Of a stretch of 64,000 nucleotides of DNA, positions 43,768 to 52,884 are shown one piece after another (position 1 is the stretch's first letter; every line of letters begins with the position of its first letter). The notes below the pieces were generated by a model that was not told the DNA's origin, searched no databases, and worked only from the letters and a program-made list of their open reading frames with translations. The position numbers were made by a program, and so were the translations under genes. Source of the DNA: Bacillota bacterium (GTDB lineage Bacteria > Bacillota > SHA-98 > Ch115); assembly GCA_013178415.1 (NCBI GenBank), contig JABLXA010000011.1:42899-106898 (forward strand), read 5' to 3'.

Positions 43768-44173
43768 AACATGCCATAAAGGCGTTGGAACGCTCATAGA
43801 TAAATGCCCATGCCACCCGAGACTTGCATCCGGCGGATGAGAGTCATCGGGTGGCTGGTTTTATGGAAGCGATTCTATCAACCCAAGATGCACTTTATTT
43901 ATTGAGAGGGAAAACAAAGAAGAAAAGGAAAAAGACTACAAGGAGGATTATAATGATCCACCAGAAATCAAATCCCCATTCCTTCGGAGCAGCCGGCATC
44001 TATGGACCCTCCTTTCCGGTATACCACAGCGACTTTCCCAGCTAACAGATGTGGGCGATACATGTTATGCATCGGGCCAGCTGCGTGTGCTGGAAAATGG
44101 GGATTGAGCCTCCACCAGATGGGGGAAACCGGTCATGGTGACATTGCGGCGCTCGCTCATGTGTAAGCAGGCG
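43768..44173. other. Intergenic region with a structured-RNA-like hairpin and one tiny ORF
   Basis: GCCACCCGA (43812-43820) and TCGGGTGGC (43847-43855) pair perfectly. Inside, CATCC (43827-43831) and GGATG (43835-43839) form a second stem, separated from the first by asymmetric internal loops. TTTT follows at 43858. This could be a terminator for the decayed gene upstream or a small regulatory RNA element; I do not recognise a known class. The rest is unassigned apart from the short ORF at 43953. Confidence 0.4.
43953..44045 (+). CDS. Possible 30-residue peptide gene with a strong ribosome binding site
   Basis: ATG 43953 lies six bases after a perfect AAGGAGG (43940-43946). It encodes a 30-residue peptide starting MIHQKSNPHSFGAAG and ending SDFPS. 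No family is recognised, and no membrane segment is present. It could be a real small peptide or the surviving start of a deleted gene in this decaying region. The ribosome binding site is the only positive evidence. Confidence 0.3.
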   Translation: MIHQKSNPHSFGAAGIYGPSFPVYHSDFPS

Positions 44174-45247
44174 TCATACCTTCCACCGCGAGATCTGCCT
44201 CAACACCCTATCGGCCGTCTCACGGCTATCAATACCGCTAATGTTTGCGAACCATACCCCCTCGGGCTTCAGAGCCTCGAAAACCAGGGGTAGTTCGTCC
44301 AATGTTATCCCTAGCTGGATTCCCTTTCCTGCCTTCTGGATCCTCTGATAAACATCAACCCATCTGGCAAAGCCTTCGCGGCCGGCTCCAGGGACCCACT
44401 GCACTGCATTGAGTTCCTTGATCTTTAATATAGAATCGAGGTGGCGCAAAGCTCCAGGGCCATCCAAGTGATAGATGGAGCGTTCATAGAAACGACATTC
44501 TTCGATAATGCCAGGCAGGAAGATCTCGTCGAACATCTTCTTGCTGATCATCCCTGAGAAATCATTAGATGGAATATAATAGCGACCATCATGAATCAAT
44601 GGTGTCCATGAGGTTATAGGCATACCCTCAGCGCGAAGCATCTCATAAAAGATATTGTAGACAGAAAAGTATTCTTGCTGAGAACTTTGGAGCTTCGCTT
44701 TGACTGCATCCAGGTTTTCAATCAGGTCGATAGCCAGTTTCTGGGGGTCCCGTAAGGCAGCCAAATGATCACCGCCGGGGTGAAAATCCGTAAGGCCCAC
44801 AATGAATTTGCCCCTCCCATGGTCCAGGAGAAGTCTGGTAAATTCCATAGTTGCTTTGAAGAGAGGATGCTCCGGATTGAACACAGCTTTATCAGCATCG
44901 CGCTGCCAGTCATAAACGCATGGTTCGCTCCATGCAGTATCAGCGCCGAATTCATATCCGCAACCGCACCAGGCGCTGAAGATCTCTGGCCCCATATTTG
45001 GCCAGGCAATTGGAAGCGCATCGGCATAGCAGATATGATTGGCGAGATCAATAGCCATTACTTCTGCACGAAACTCAATATCCAGCCATCTTTCACGGTG
45101 AGTCTTGTAAGTCTTCTTGGGCAATGGCGCCGGGTTATCGACAGGCAGGATGATGCTTACGGGCGGTCTGTCAACGATCTCCCTGTGCCAGAAAGCGTCA
45201 TAACGCGCTTTTGTCTCTTCATAGTCCGGCTTCAATGCGAACTCCAT
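44174..45247 (-). CDS. Uroporphyrinogen-decarboxylase-superfamily protein
   Basis: This 357-residue TIM-barrel-like protein of the URO-D/methyltransferase superfamily has GLTDFHPGGDHLAALRDPQKL, ITSWTPLIHDGRYYIPSND and IYHLDGPGALRHLDSIL in the order expected. It does not look like true HemE (no LRQAGRYMPEY start). Such proteins in anaerobes are usually corrinoid-linked methyltransferases or uncharacterised. ATG 45247 (MEFALKPDYEETKARYDAFW) fits the family start better than 45334. The second member of the same superfamily is next to it, so they may act in one pathway. Confidence 0.8.
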   Translation of the reverse strand: MEFALKPDYEETKARYDAFWHREIVDRPPVSIILPVDNPAPLPKKTYKTHRERWLDIEFRAEVMAIDLANHICYADALPIAWPNMGPEIFSAWCGCGYEFGADTAWSEPCVYDWQRDADKAVFNPEHPLFKATMEFTRLLLDHGRGKFIVGLTDFHPGGDHLAALRDPQKLAIDLIENLDAVKAKLQSSQQEYFSVYNIFYEMLRAEGMPITSWTPLIHDGRYYIPSNDFSGMISKKMFDEIFLPGIIEECRFYERSIYHLDGPGALRHLDSILKIKELNAVQWVPGAGREGFARWVDVYQRIQKAGKGIQLGITLDELPLVFEALKPEGVWFANISGIDSRETADRVLRQISRWKV

Positions 45248-45414
45248 ATGCTGCCTCGCCGAAATCTCCGGGACTTGGCCCAAGGAGATGCGGCGACTCC
45301 CCTCCGTTCCATGGAAATACTCGCCAAAGGGCAAAATACTCCTTGATTTCCCCCAACTACCTCTATATCGCGTCAGCGCTCTCCTTCTATGCTTTCAAGC
45401 ACGGGCTCTGCGAT

Positions 45415-46500
45415 TCATGTGGGAATGCCGAACATCTGCTCCTTTAGATCGAGGTAATAAAGATAGTCCTCCTCCTTGACGTTCGGCGGACAACGGTGGT
45501 CGACAAATGGTATATATCCACCTCTCTCCACCAATGGAACGAGAGTTTCTAGATACGCCTTGATAGCATCCCTACCCTCACCGAGTTCTATCTTGTCGAC
45601 ACCACCCATGATTCGGAGCTGGGGACCATATTTATCCAATAACTCCCTCGGATGCCCGCTAGAATTCACCTCAAATGGGAATAAGCAATTAACGCCGCCT
45701 TCCAGCATGTAAGGCAAAATGGGCCGGACATCACCGTCACAGTCTATATACCAGATATCGATTCCTGCCGCCCGAAGCTTATTGCTGATCCTCTTATACC
45801 TCGGCATAACAACATCACGGAAAAAACCAGGCGTAACAATCGGACCATTCTTGAAGGCTATATCCTCCCATCCAGAGGCAAAATCGAATTTGAAATGAGG
45901 CAGCACCTGGTCCAGGAAATCCTCCACGAGGAGGCAGCAAGTCTCCACCATATCTTCTACCATGTCAGGATAATCATAGCAGGCGTAGATAAGTCCCTCA
46001 AAGGTCAGCATGTCCCTTATCTTCCCGATCATAGAACCGCAATTTACACCCAATGGATAGTCACGATCGGGTGGGTGGGCCTTTTTGAGGGCTTCGATGT
46101 CGACTTTGCGTCCCGGGTCGTCTCGGCGAAACCTCTCTTCTTTTACCCTCTTCCAGTCATCGGGCGTCACAATAGATGACTTGATGAAATGCGGGATTGT
46201 ATCATGGCCATCCTTGGGGATCTCCGCTAAGAGACCATCGGCATTGATGATCACATTGGTAGTGGCGGTTTCATCAACGACCTTTTGCTCAAAAGGTGGT
46301 GACATCCATATGTTTCCACTGATGACCTCAATTCTATCGAAGTTGAAAAAGATATCGGCTTCCCTATTATTGGTAATGTGATTATCCCTGAAGATGCTCC
46401 ATTCACGGAAGTTTTCATCCCAATATCCAAATTCCATATTGAAACAACGGTCCACCGGTTTATAATGCATTTGATTGTTGAAACGCTCCCGATCGGTCAT
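45415..46500 (-). CDS. Uroporphyrinogen-decarboxylase-superfamily protein, second type
   Basis: It starts MTDRERFNNQMHYKPVDRCF at ATG 46500 behind GGAAAGG (361 residues), a typical opening of the URO-D-like family. Later come GSMIGKIRDMLTFEGLIYA, GWEDIAFKNGPIVTPGFF, IDIWYIDCDGDVRPILPYML and IMGGVDKIELGEGRDAI. It is only distantly related to its neighbour. The two probably use methylated or carboxylated small molecules, but the substrate is unknown. The 252 bases before the start contain no gene. Confidence 0.82.
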   Translation of the reverse strand: MTDRERFNNQMHYKPVDRCFNMEFGYWDENFREWSIFRDNHITNNREADIFFNFDRIEVISGNIWMSPPFEQKVVDETATTNVIINADGLLAEIPKDGHDTIPHFIKSSIVTPDDWKRVKEERFRRDDPGRKVDIEALKKAHPPDRDYPLGVNCGSMIGKIRDMLTFEGLIYACYDYPDMVEDMVETCCLLVEDFLDQVLPHFKFDFASGWEDIAFKNGPIVTPGFFRDVVMPRYKRISNKLRAAGIDIWYIDCDGDVRPILPYMLEGGVNCLFPFEVNSSGHPRELLDKYGPQLRIMGGVDKIELGEGRDAIKAYLETLVPLVERGGYIPFVDHRCPPNVKEEDYLYYLDLKEQMFGIPT

Positions 46501-46752
46501 CGTGCCTTTCCATTTGGGTCGACAAGGTTCGATACTCAAGGGAATCCCCCTTCCCGCTGGTATTCAGATCCTGTCCGGGCCGACTCGAAGATTTCACTTC
46601 GGCAAGATGCCAGAAACTCCTGCCTCATTATTCAATAACCATATCTGCAATCTGCAGCACGCCCGCGCGAGGGGCTCGCAGCCCGGCATGCAATAGTCCG
46701 GAGGTAGCCTATGCAATCTGCAGAGCGGCCGCGAAATGAGCTTGGATATACG

Positions 46753-47721
46753 CTACAGCAGCTGCTTCAGGACCCCTTTTATAATCCTGGCCGAATTGCG
46801 GAAGGCTTCCTGTTCTTCCTCATTCAACTGGATCATTACGGGATGAACAACACCCGTGCGATTCAGAAGAGTAGGCACGCTCAGGCACACATCATCTACT
46901 CCATAGTAGCCATCCAAGAGACACGAGATAGTCATCACCACATTCTCATTTCGCAGAATAGCACCCACGATTTCTGTCATCGCTAGCCCTATCGCCCAAT
47001 AGGTGGCTCCCTTCCGGTCAATGACCTCATATGCTGCGCGCCTTACATCGTCCAGCAGCTCCTCCCGAAATTCAGGCCGGCAGGCTTTCTCGCACAATGG
47101 ACAGTATTCAGCCAGCCGCATGCCCGCTATGTTCGCCAGGCTCCATACCGCAACTTCACTGTCACCATGCTCTCCTATGATATAGGCATGAACATTCCGA
47201 GCGCTCACATTGCAGTGTTTGCTCAAGAGATACCGGAATCTCGCCGTGTCAAGCGCTGTGCCCGAACCGAGAACCCGGTTCTTTGGAAAACCTGAGAATT
47301 TGAGCGCTATGTAGGTCATGATGTCCACCGGGTTTGTGACCACAAGAATGATTGAGTCAGGCGCATATTTGACGACCTCTGGAATGAGCCCCTTGAATAT
47401 CGCGGCGTTCCTGCTCACAAGGTCAAGGCGGGTTTCCCCCGGTTTTTGGGCAGCTCCTGCCGTGATCACAACAAGGTCTGATCCTTCGATATCTTCCATT
47501 TTCCCTGCCCTCACCACAACTGGGCGCACAAAGGGCACTCCGTGACTCAGATCCAGGGCCTCGCCTTCCGCCTTTTTGAAGTTCACATCCACGAGAACGA
47601 TCTCTGACGAAAGCCCACTGATCATAAGACAATAGGCAAAGGCCGACCCAACAAATCCTGCGCCAATAATCGATATTTTCGTAGCTCTTCCGGAACGAGG
47701 TTGCTCCATTACCATCACCAC
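46753..47721 (-). CDS. ldh: L-lactate dehydrogenase
   Basis: It reduces pyruvate to L-lactate with NADH. It has the Rossmann start KISIIGAGFVGSAFA, NAD-binding VDVNFKKAEGEALDL, the mobile loop AGAAQKPGETRLDLV with Gln at the specificity position (LDH rather than MDH), VTNPVDIMTYIAL, the catalytic His in IIGEHGDSEVAVWS, and ARNVHAYII. The 322 residues are a normal length. The start follows a run of Met residues (MVMVMEQPRSGRAT), so the true first residue may be a few codons later. Confidence 0.95.
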   Translation of the reverse strand: MVMVMEQPRSGRATKISIIGAGFVGSAFAYCLMISGLSSEIVLVDVNFKKAEGEALDLSHGVPFVRPVVVRAGKMEDIEGSDLVVITAGAAQKPGETRLDLVSRNAAIFKGLIPEVVKYAPDSIILVVTNPVDIMTYIALKFSGFPKNRVLGSGTALDTARFRYLLSKHCNVSARNVHAYIIGEHGDSEVAVWSLANIAGMRLAEYCPLCEKACRPEFREELLDDVRRAAYEVIDRKGATYWAIGLAMTEIVGAILRNENVVMTISCLLDGYYGVDDVCLSVPTLLNRTGVVHPVMIQLNEEEQEAFRNSARIIKGVLKQLL

Positions 47722-47883
47722 CTATCAAAGTTTTCATCGACATGGCACGGCCCATTAGCCTCATGGCCATGCCCGGGACCGGCTACCTCCTGGGCTTACC
47801 CCTCCCAATCTCCCACTATCCACTATCCACAAGTGAGGCAGCTAACCGATCCGCGATCTATAAACCTAAAGGATTCACCTGGT

Positions 47884-48163
47884 ATGTTCGTCAAAATCAT
47901 CAATGATCCTTCATTGAATGCTGCCGGTGCCAAAATCCCTGGCGATGGTGAAGCTATATTCCCTGGACCTGCGCAGCCTGGTTTACGATACGACCAACTT
48001 TTTCACCTGGATAGATACTGCAAGCGAGGCGGAATTACCTCAGCGGGGGCATAACAAGCAGAAGTGGAACGTGAAGCAGGTGGGCTTAGCCCTGATGGTG
48101 ACCATGGACTTCGCTATTCCCCTGTTTCACCAGGTGTATCCGGGAAGTGGAATTGGCAATTAG
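47884..48163 (+). pseudogene. IS1634-type transposase fragment (middle part)
   Basis: The segment LVYDTTNFFTWIDTASEAEL...RGHNKQKWNVKQVGLALMV, followed by PLFHQVYPGSG, is the middle part of IS1634-family transposases and includes the first catalytic Asp (YDTTNF). A possible original N-terminus, MFVKIINDPS, lies just upstream in another frame, with the rest of the N-terminal region deleted. It ends at 48163. The 942 bases between ldh and the TIR at 48664 contain only this relic and an unassigned minus-strand frame. Confidence 0.75.
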
Positions 48164-48427
48164 GGGAATTGGGGCTCAAGATCAAAATTTACGGGCTCCA
48201 GAAGGGGCCCGTCATTTATAAAGAGGGAGACATCAGTTAGGGATTCGAGACTAATATCAACGCGGGGCGCGCCTGCCCAGCAGGGATCTGTCCATTCGTA
48301 TTGAAATTCCAATTGGCAGCCTTTGTAGTGCGCCATATCATTCACCAGACCATGGATGGCTTCAAGGGAAGGAGCATATATTCCCCATGAGGCGGCAAGG
48401 TTTACCTTTGATAGAATAAAGTGAGCC
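48160..48427 (-). CDS. Unassigned open frame of ~85 codons
   Basis: On the minus strand a frame runs from about 48427 to 48160, containing ASWGIYAPSLEAIHGLVND, YKGCQLEFQYEWTDP and LESLTDVSLFINDGPLLEPV. The composition is protein-like and no stop interrupts it, but there is no clear ATG with ribosome binding site except the internal ATG 48345. I do not recognise a family. It may be a small gene or the cut end of a larger one in this IS-rich zone. Confidence 0.3.
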
Positions 48428-48663
48428 TATGATCTTCTGGGCGTTCCGCCACATCTTGACATGGATGTTTTTAACGGCGCTCATCAGTTCAGTGGCAGGA
48501 AAGCTTTTGATTGGATGGGGAGTTTTCTATAGAACTCCATAGGGAAAATAGAAATATGGATGTTAAGTTATAGGAGGGTCTATATGTCTTGGGCTGTGAT
48601 TTCAACATGGAGATTTGGACTATCAGCAGTAATGCGCGCCAGTGAAATCTTGTCTTGTAATGG

Positions 48664-49927
48664 TAACTCCCTAGCGGGACTTTCCTAGTTAGCGCACAGA
48701 CAAAAGCGAGAACCCAGGTACCACAAGGGTTTCCGACCTTGTACTCCTGTTACTAACTGGCTAGCCGGTGCATCGCCTCCAGACCGAGAGTTTGAGTAAG
48801 CATACGTTGCACCTCATTCATCTCGGAAAGCGTGAAAGTGTCCTTCTTACGGGTCTCAGGCGGGTAGATATGGGCTACCTCATAGATGTCCGACAGTTGC
48901 TCCAGGATGGCCTCTATACTCATATCCATCCCTGCCTTTGCCAACCGGCGGTGCAGGAGCGCGCTCAGTGTCAGCGCCAGAACACAGTAAAAGGCGTGCA
49001 CGCGTATCTTCTGGTCTGTCCAGTGGTACATAGGGCTCCACCCGATGAAATGGGGATCCTTCATATCCCTGAAACTCCCCTCGATACATCCCTGGCCGCG
49101 GTATGACAGCTCAATCTCCTCGGTACTCCACTCATCCCGATTAGTGAAAAGGATGTTCTTGCCAAAGTGCTTCTCTACATAAGCTTCTTGAGCCTCATGG
49201 TCGACCTCATACTCCAGGCTGATGCCCCCGTCCTTTTCGGTGACCTCCCACTTTATGATCCCGTCCAGGGGATTGCCCAGGATCTTTCTCACCCCGGCTC
49301 TCACTCCTGTAACCGTGGCTTTTTGCCTCGCGTCTTCCGCCCGGAATTGCGTTCGTCAAGGCCCTTTTTAGCTCCCTGAGCCTCTCGTTCGCCTTACGCA
49401 TGCTGATCACCAACCCCTGCATCTGGCCCAAATAGAGAGCCTCATTGTACGTGACCACTACCGTGCGTTTCGCCCCGAATACTTCTTTCTTGGTCCGATA
49501 CGCCAGCACGCCTCCAAACTGGGAGCCTTCCAGGGGCACAAACTCAGTCTTTGGCACCGCTAAAAGCTCCGGATGGTGGCTTGGCACGAGAGATCCCACG
49601 AACCCTATAGCATCCGAAAGCCGGAGTATGTTCTTCTTGGAATTATTACCTTTGTCCAGGATGAGCGTTACATCCTGACACTCGCCTGCCAACTCCGTTG
49701 CCACCTGATACAATGCCGCCACTGCCCCGGACGAGAATACTCGCGCCATATGCGGCTCTGCCCCGGCACCTTCCAGCTTAGCCACGATGTCCTCTGCCTT
49801 ACCCAAGTACTTCTGCCATACCATCGGTCGATGGTCGCATTTTGTTAGGCAACATGAGAAAATCCAGATGTATCAAGGGTTTCCGGCCTTCTTTAGACGT
49901 AACTAGGAAACTCCCGCTAGGAGGTTA
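48664..49927 (-). mobile_element. Internally deleted IS1634-like insertion sequence
   Basis: The ends are inverted repeats of 28 bases. The left begins TAACTCCCTAGCGGGACTTT (48664-) and the right, reverse complemented, begins TAACCTCCTAGCGGGAGTTT (49927-); 25 of 28 positions match. The 1264-bp element is shorter than a typical ~1.8-kb member because its transposase has lost the middle. A short palindrome, CAAGG...CCTTG, occurs inside both ends. No clear target duplication could be read. It is probably non-autonomous. Confidence 0.8.
48753..49842 (-). pseudogene. IS1634-family transposase, deleted and frameshifted
   Basis: The N-terminal part CDHRPMVWQKYLGKAEDIV...GAVAALYQVATEL is joined directly to VTLILDKGNNSKKNILRL. 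About 150-200 residues with the first catalytic Asp are therefore missing. Further on the frame changes near 49350-49300: KKGLDERNSGRKTRGKKPRL belongs to another frame than the upstream MRKANERLRELKRAL. The C-terminal part is intact: SYRGQGCIEGSFRDMKDP with the catalytic Glu region, YHWTDQKIRVHAFYCVLAL. No active enzyme can result. Confidence 0.85.
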
Positions 49928-49987
49928 TTAGATGCTTGATGTGGTCTAATCAGTCACTAATCAGTCAGGCATCAGTATATTTGTTTT

Positions 49988-50359
49988 TTACTGATCAGTG
50001 GGATCGGCTCGATTTCGTGGGTCCCTATGCTTCAGCAACAACATGCTGAAGTCCCTTACGAGCTCAAGCTCCTCCCTCGTGGAGTCTTCTAGAAGCATGA
50101 CAATCTCATCCGCCAGGCGATCCTTGGGTGAGGCCCCCTCGCGTTCGTCGATGGCTGAGACGATGGCCGCGGCAGGGACACCAAGAGCATTGGCAAGCCT
50201 GCAGATCACCTCAAGGCTCGGCAACCTTCGGCCGCCCTCGATTTTGGCCAGGAACGTCGGGTGTATCCCGGCGGATTCAGCAAGTTTTTCCTGGGTAAGC
50301 CGCCGGTCCTGACGCAGTGCCCGCAGGCGGCTGCCTATACGCCGCTTTAGCTCCTCCAT
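49988..50359 (-). CDS. XRE-family DNA-binding regulator
   Basis: This 123-residue protein has an N-terminal Cro/C1-type helix-turn-helix (RLRALRQDRRLTQEKLAESAG...PTFLAKIEGGRRLPSLEVICRLANALGV) and an acidic helical C-terminal half that may dimerise or bind a ligand. It stands alone next to an IS end and divergent from the S-box riboswitch. Its targets are unknown. Confidence 0.88.
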   Translation of the reverse strand: MEELKRRIGSRLRALRQDRRLTQEKLAESAGIHPTFLAKIEGGRRLPSLEVICRLANALGVPAAAIVSAIDEREGASPKDRLADEIVMLLEDSTREELELVRDFSMLLLKHRDPRNRADPTDQ

Positions 50360-50524
50360 GCATTTTCACCTTCTAATTTTATTGTTCCAGACTCTGCGAC
50401 AAACAGGAATAGACCCATAGTCTGTAGAATTATGCCTCTTAGTCATGACAGATAGTCTGGCGGTCTGGTCTGAATATTGACAGATTGGAGAGGGACTGTC
50501 ATGATTGATTCGAAAATTAAAACT

Positions 50525-50632
50525 CTCATCAAGAGCGGCGGATGGACTGGCCCGATGAAGCCCGGCAACCTGCCAGCATATCACGGGTAAGGTGCTAAAT
50601 CCTGCAGCGAAGATTTCCGCTGAGAGATGAGG
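50525..50632 (+). ncRNA. SAM-I (S-box) riboswitch aptamer
   Basis: The core sequence is diagnostic: CTCATCAAGAGCGGCGGATG opens the P1/P2 region, followed by GACTGGCCCGATGAAGCCCGGC, AACCTGCC..., AAGGTGCTAAATCCTGC, and the closing GAGAGATGAGG, whose GATGAG pairs with CTCATC to form P1. It binds S-adenosylmethionine and normally represses methionine or SAM genes in Bacillota. A terminator hairpin follows at once, as expected. The genes behind it are not recognisable methionine genes. Confidence 0.96.
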
Positions 50633-50655
50633 ACATATTCAATTGGCTGTTGCAC

Positions 50656-50686
50656 GCCCTCTCCCTTGCACAGAGGGCTTCTTGTT
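50656..50686 (+). terminator. Riboswitch expression-platform terminator
   Basis: GCCCTCT (50656-50662) and AGAGGGC (50672-50678) pair, followed by TTCTTGTT. It lies 24 bases after the aptamer, so it is the OFF-state terminator of the S-box. The rest of 50687-50930 shows no gene that I can support; several G-runs are present. Confidence 0.8.
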
Positions 50687-50930
50687 ATACGGACCGCGGG
50701 TCCAGATTCGGGGGCGGACACAGAAGTCATGGAAGGGGGGTATGGTCTGTTGCCAATCGGTGCGCCATTAGATCATCAGGGATTTCCAACCCGATGTCTC
50801 ATTATTGCCATAATGGGACACTAATGGCCTGAAGGCTGCTCTTGCAGACCGACCTGGGGGGCGACGGCCAAGGCTGGTCCTCTGGCGAGGATCATGCCCG
50901 GCCATAGAGCAAGTATGGGGGGCGGGCAGT

Positions 50931-51299
50931 ATGAGAGACTTGGCTTCTGCGCTGGACAATTTGCTTTTGCAGTTGTGCGAGATGATCGAGACCATTCTTG
51001 TCATAAAGGAGGGCATGGGGTATGCCCATCCGCCTGATTCCAGCGGCAAGGATGGCAGCTTTGCTGCTCATCGAGACAAGGGCCCTGAGAGAGATTCCAC
51101 AATCGTTCCGCAGAGAATAAGATGGGCGCTGGTTGACCTTGCCGAATATGGTTTTGTGGTCCTGGAGTCAGAGGATGACGCTGACCAGGTGCAGGCGGGG
51201 TATCCCCTGCAGACGGACAAGATCAGACTATCACACGGATGGTGCGTGCGCGAAAAGATGAGTGAAGCGATAGATATTTCTACACCACCAATTGGTTAA
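50931..51299 (+). CDS. Hypothetical protein of 122 residues downstream of the S-box
   Basis: The frame starts MRDLASALDNLLLQLCEMIET with a helical Leu-rich N-terminal part and continues with ALVDLAEYGFVVLESEDDADQVQAG. There are no membrane segments. I do not recognise a family, and the ribosome binding site (GGGGCGGG) is poor. If real, it is the first gene under riboswitch control. It could equally be a fragment, as its neighbour is an integrase remnant. Confidence 0.4.
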   Translation: MRDLASALDNLLLQLCEMIETILVIKEGMGYAHPPDSSGKDGSFAAHRDKGPERDSTIVPQRIRWALVDLAEYGFVVLESEDDADQVQAGYPLQTDKIRLSHGWCVREKMSEAIDISTPPIG

Positions 51300-51367
51300 C
51301 AGAGTAGTCCTGACGGTCCTTGCTCGTGTCTTTGCGTGGGTGGGTAGCCGCACATATTCGGTACGCT

Positions 51368-51545
51368 GTATATAGGGACAAGGGATGGCAATTTACTGAG
51401 CCTAAGACCTCAAGGAGCAGACGGACGATTAAGCTACCCCCTACGGTGACGCAGGCATTGAAGGCTCACAAAGTGAGACAGGCCGAGGAGCGACTTGTAG
51501 CTGGCCTAGAGTATAAGGATCTAGGAATCTGCTCTATTATGATCC
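51368..51545 (+). pseudogene. Tyrosine recombinase (phage-type integrase) fragment
   Basis: YRDKGWQFTEPKTSRSRRTI and KLPPTVTQALKAHKVRQAEE, followed by RLVAGLEYKD, form the middle segment of phage-type integrases, just before the catalytic domain. The N-terminal part and the catalytic R-H-R-Y residues are absent. It ends where a beheaded dehydrogenase gene begins, so a deletion joined the two. Confidence 0.7.
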
Positions 51546-51546
51546 A

Positions 51547-52611
51547 ATGCCGGCTAGAGTCTCGGTGAAGGCTGTATGCGCCGCGTCCAAGGAATCCTGT
51601 CTTCTCGCGATGGCGCAGTCAGGCGTGAAGGACTGCATCACAGATTACCGGGAGCTTGTGAAAAGGGAAGATATAGACGCCATAGATTGCTGTACCCCCA
51701 ATTACCTTCATTTCCCCGTGGTCCTGGATGCGCTAAAGTCCGGCAAACACGTCTATTGCGAGAAACCTCTCGCTATGAACGTGGAGGAGGCCCATGAGCT
51801 TGTTCGTCCCGCAAGGGAATCGGGGCTTCGAAATCAGGTTGCCTTCCACTATAGGTTTGTCCCGGCCACCATGCGAGCGATGGGTCTTATCGAAGAAGGC
51901 GCCTTGGGACAGATCCTCCATTTCCGGGCTCAATACCTTCATTCAGGCTATATAGATCCCAATCGCCCGCTAAGCTGGCGTCTCACCAGAGAAAAGGGGG
52001 GCGGAGGGGCACTTTTTGACCTGAGTTCTCATGTGGTGGATCTGATGCGGTTTCTACTTGGGGACTATCAGGATGTGATGGCCAGGCTGCACACATTTAT
52101 TATGGAACGACCTGACCCAAAGCGTCCCGGCGCTAAGGGGAAAGTGGATGTAGATGACCTCGTGATCCTCCAGGTTAAGATGGCTGATGGCTCCTTTGGC
52201 ATTATTGAGGCCTCGCGTGTAGCTACAGGAACGAATGATGACCTCCGCTTCGAAATTCATGGGACAAAAGGAGCCGTGATGTTTAGCCTTATGGAACCAA
52301 ATTGGCTCTGGTTCTACGATGCCGCTCAGCCTCAGGAACCCCTGGGCGGCAGGAGCGGATTCATCCGCATTGAGACGATTCAGCGTTACCCAAAGCCTGC
52401 AACAGGCTTTCCTGGTCCGAAATCCTCCATCGGCTGGACAAGGTACCATCTCGCAAGCCAATTCGATTTTCTGAGAAGTCTATCCGGGGAGGGTTATGAA
52501 CCTCTGGGAGCCACCTTCGAAGATGGCCTGAGGGTGCAGGAAGTGCTGGAGGCAGCCGAAAGATCCAACAAAATAGGAGGATGGGTTAATGTCAGACAGA
52601 GTGCAGAATAA
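51547..52611 (+). pseudogene. Gfo/Idh/MocA dehydrogenase lacking its N-terminal NAD-binding loop
   Basis: The 354-codon frame carries HVYCEKPLAMNVEEAHEL, GGGGALFDLSSHVVDLMRFLL and IQRYPKPATGFPGPKSSIGW, typical of this family. It begins at MPARVSVKAVCAASKES, i.e. at the end of beta-strand 2. The first ~25 residues with GxGxxG are replaced by integrase sequence, and upstream codons in frame read LLYYDP. It might still be translated from ATG 51547 but should not bind NAD(P) normally. Confidence 0.75.
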
Positions 52612-52653
52612 ACCCCAGGTGCTGCTCTGGCAAGGGAGGGCATCCATGCCTGT

Positions 52654-52850
52654 CTATTCACTGGCAGGGGAAGCTGTGAGCCGCACCACCACGATGTCCG
52701 CCCCAGACACGGCATCGCGGAATCCCTCGAGTTCCCCTTCCGTTTTCATAAAATGACTGCCTTTATGTATGGCGCGACCTGTGCTACCATGGAAGAGGAT
52801 CCCTCTAGTCGGGATGGCCGACACCTTAAGGAGCCCAGTTTTTTCAGGAA
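52654..52850 (-). pseudogene. Possible gene remnant on the minus strand
   Basis: A frame open from about 52850 to TAG 52656-52654 reads GLLKVSAIPTRGILFHGSTG, RAIHKGSHFMKTEGELEGFR and DAVSGADIVVVRLTASPASE. It looks like real protein, rich in ordered hydrophobic and acidic stretches, but has no start codon with ribosome binding site and ends abruptly. I cannot name the family. On the plus strand, a short frame from ATG 52589 (MSDRVQNKPQV) overlaps the end of the dehydrogenase and may be the start of another lost gene. Confidence 0.3.
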
Positions 52851-52884
52851 GACATAGTGGAGGGAGCCAGCTGGAGGTAGCTAT

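Noticed and set aside
50627..50824. 65-codon plus-strand frame starting inside the S-box riboswitch
   Set aside because: It runs through the aptamer's closing stem and the terminator hairpin, so it is a chance frame over structured RNA.
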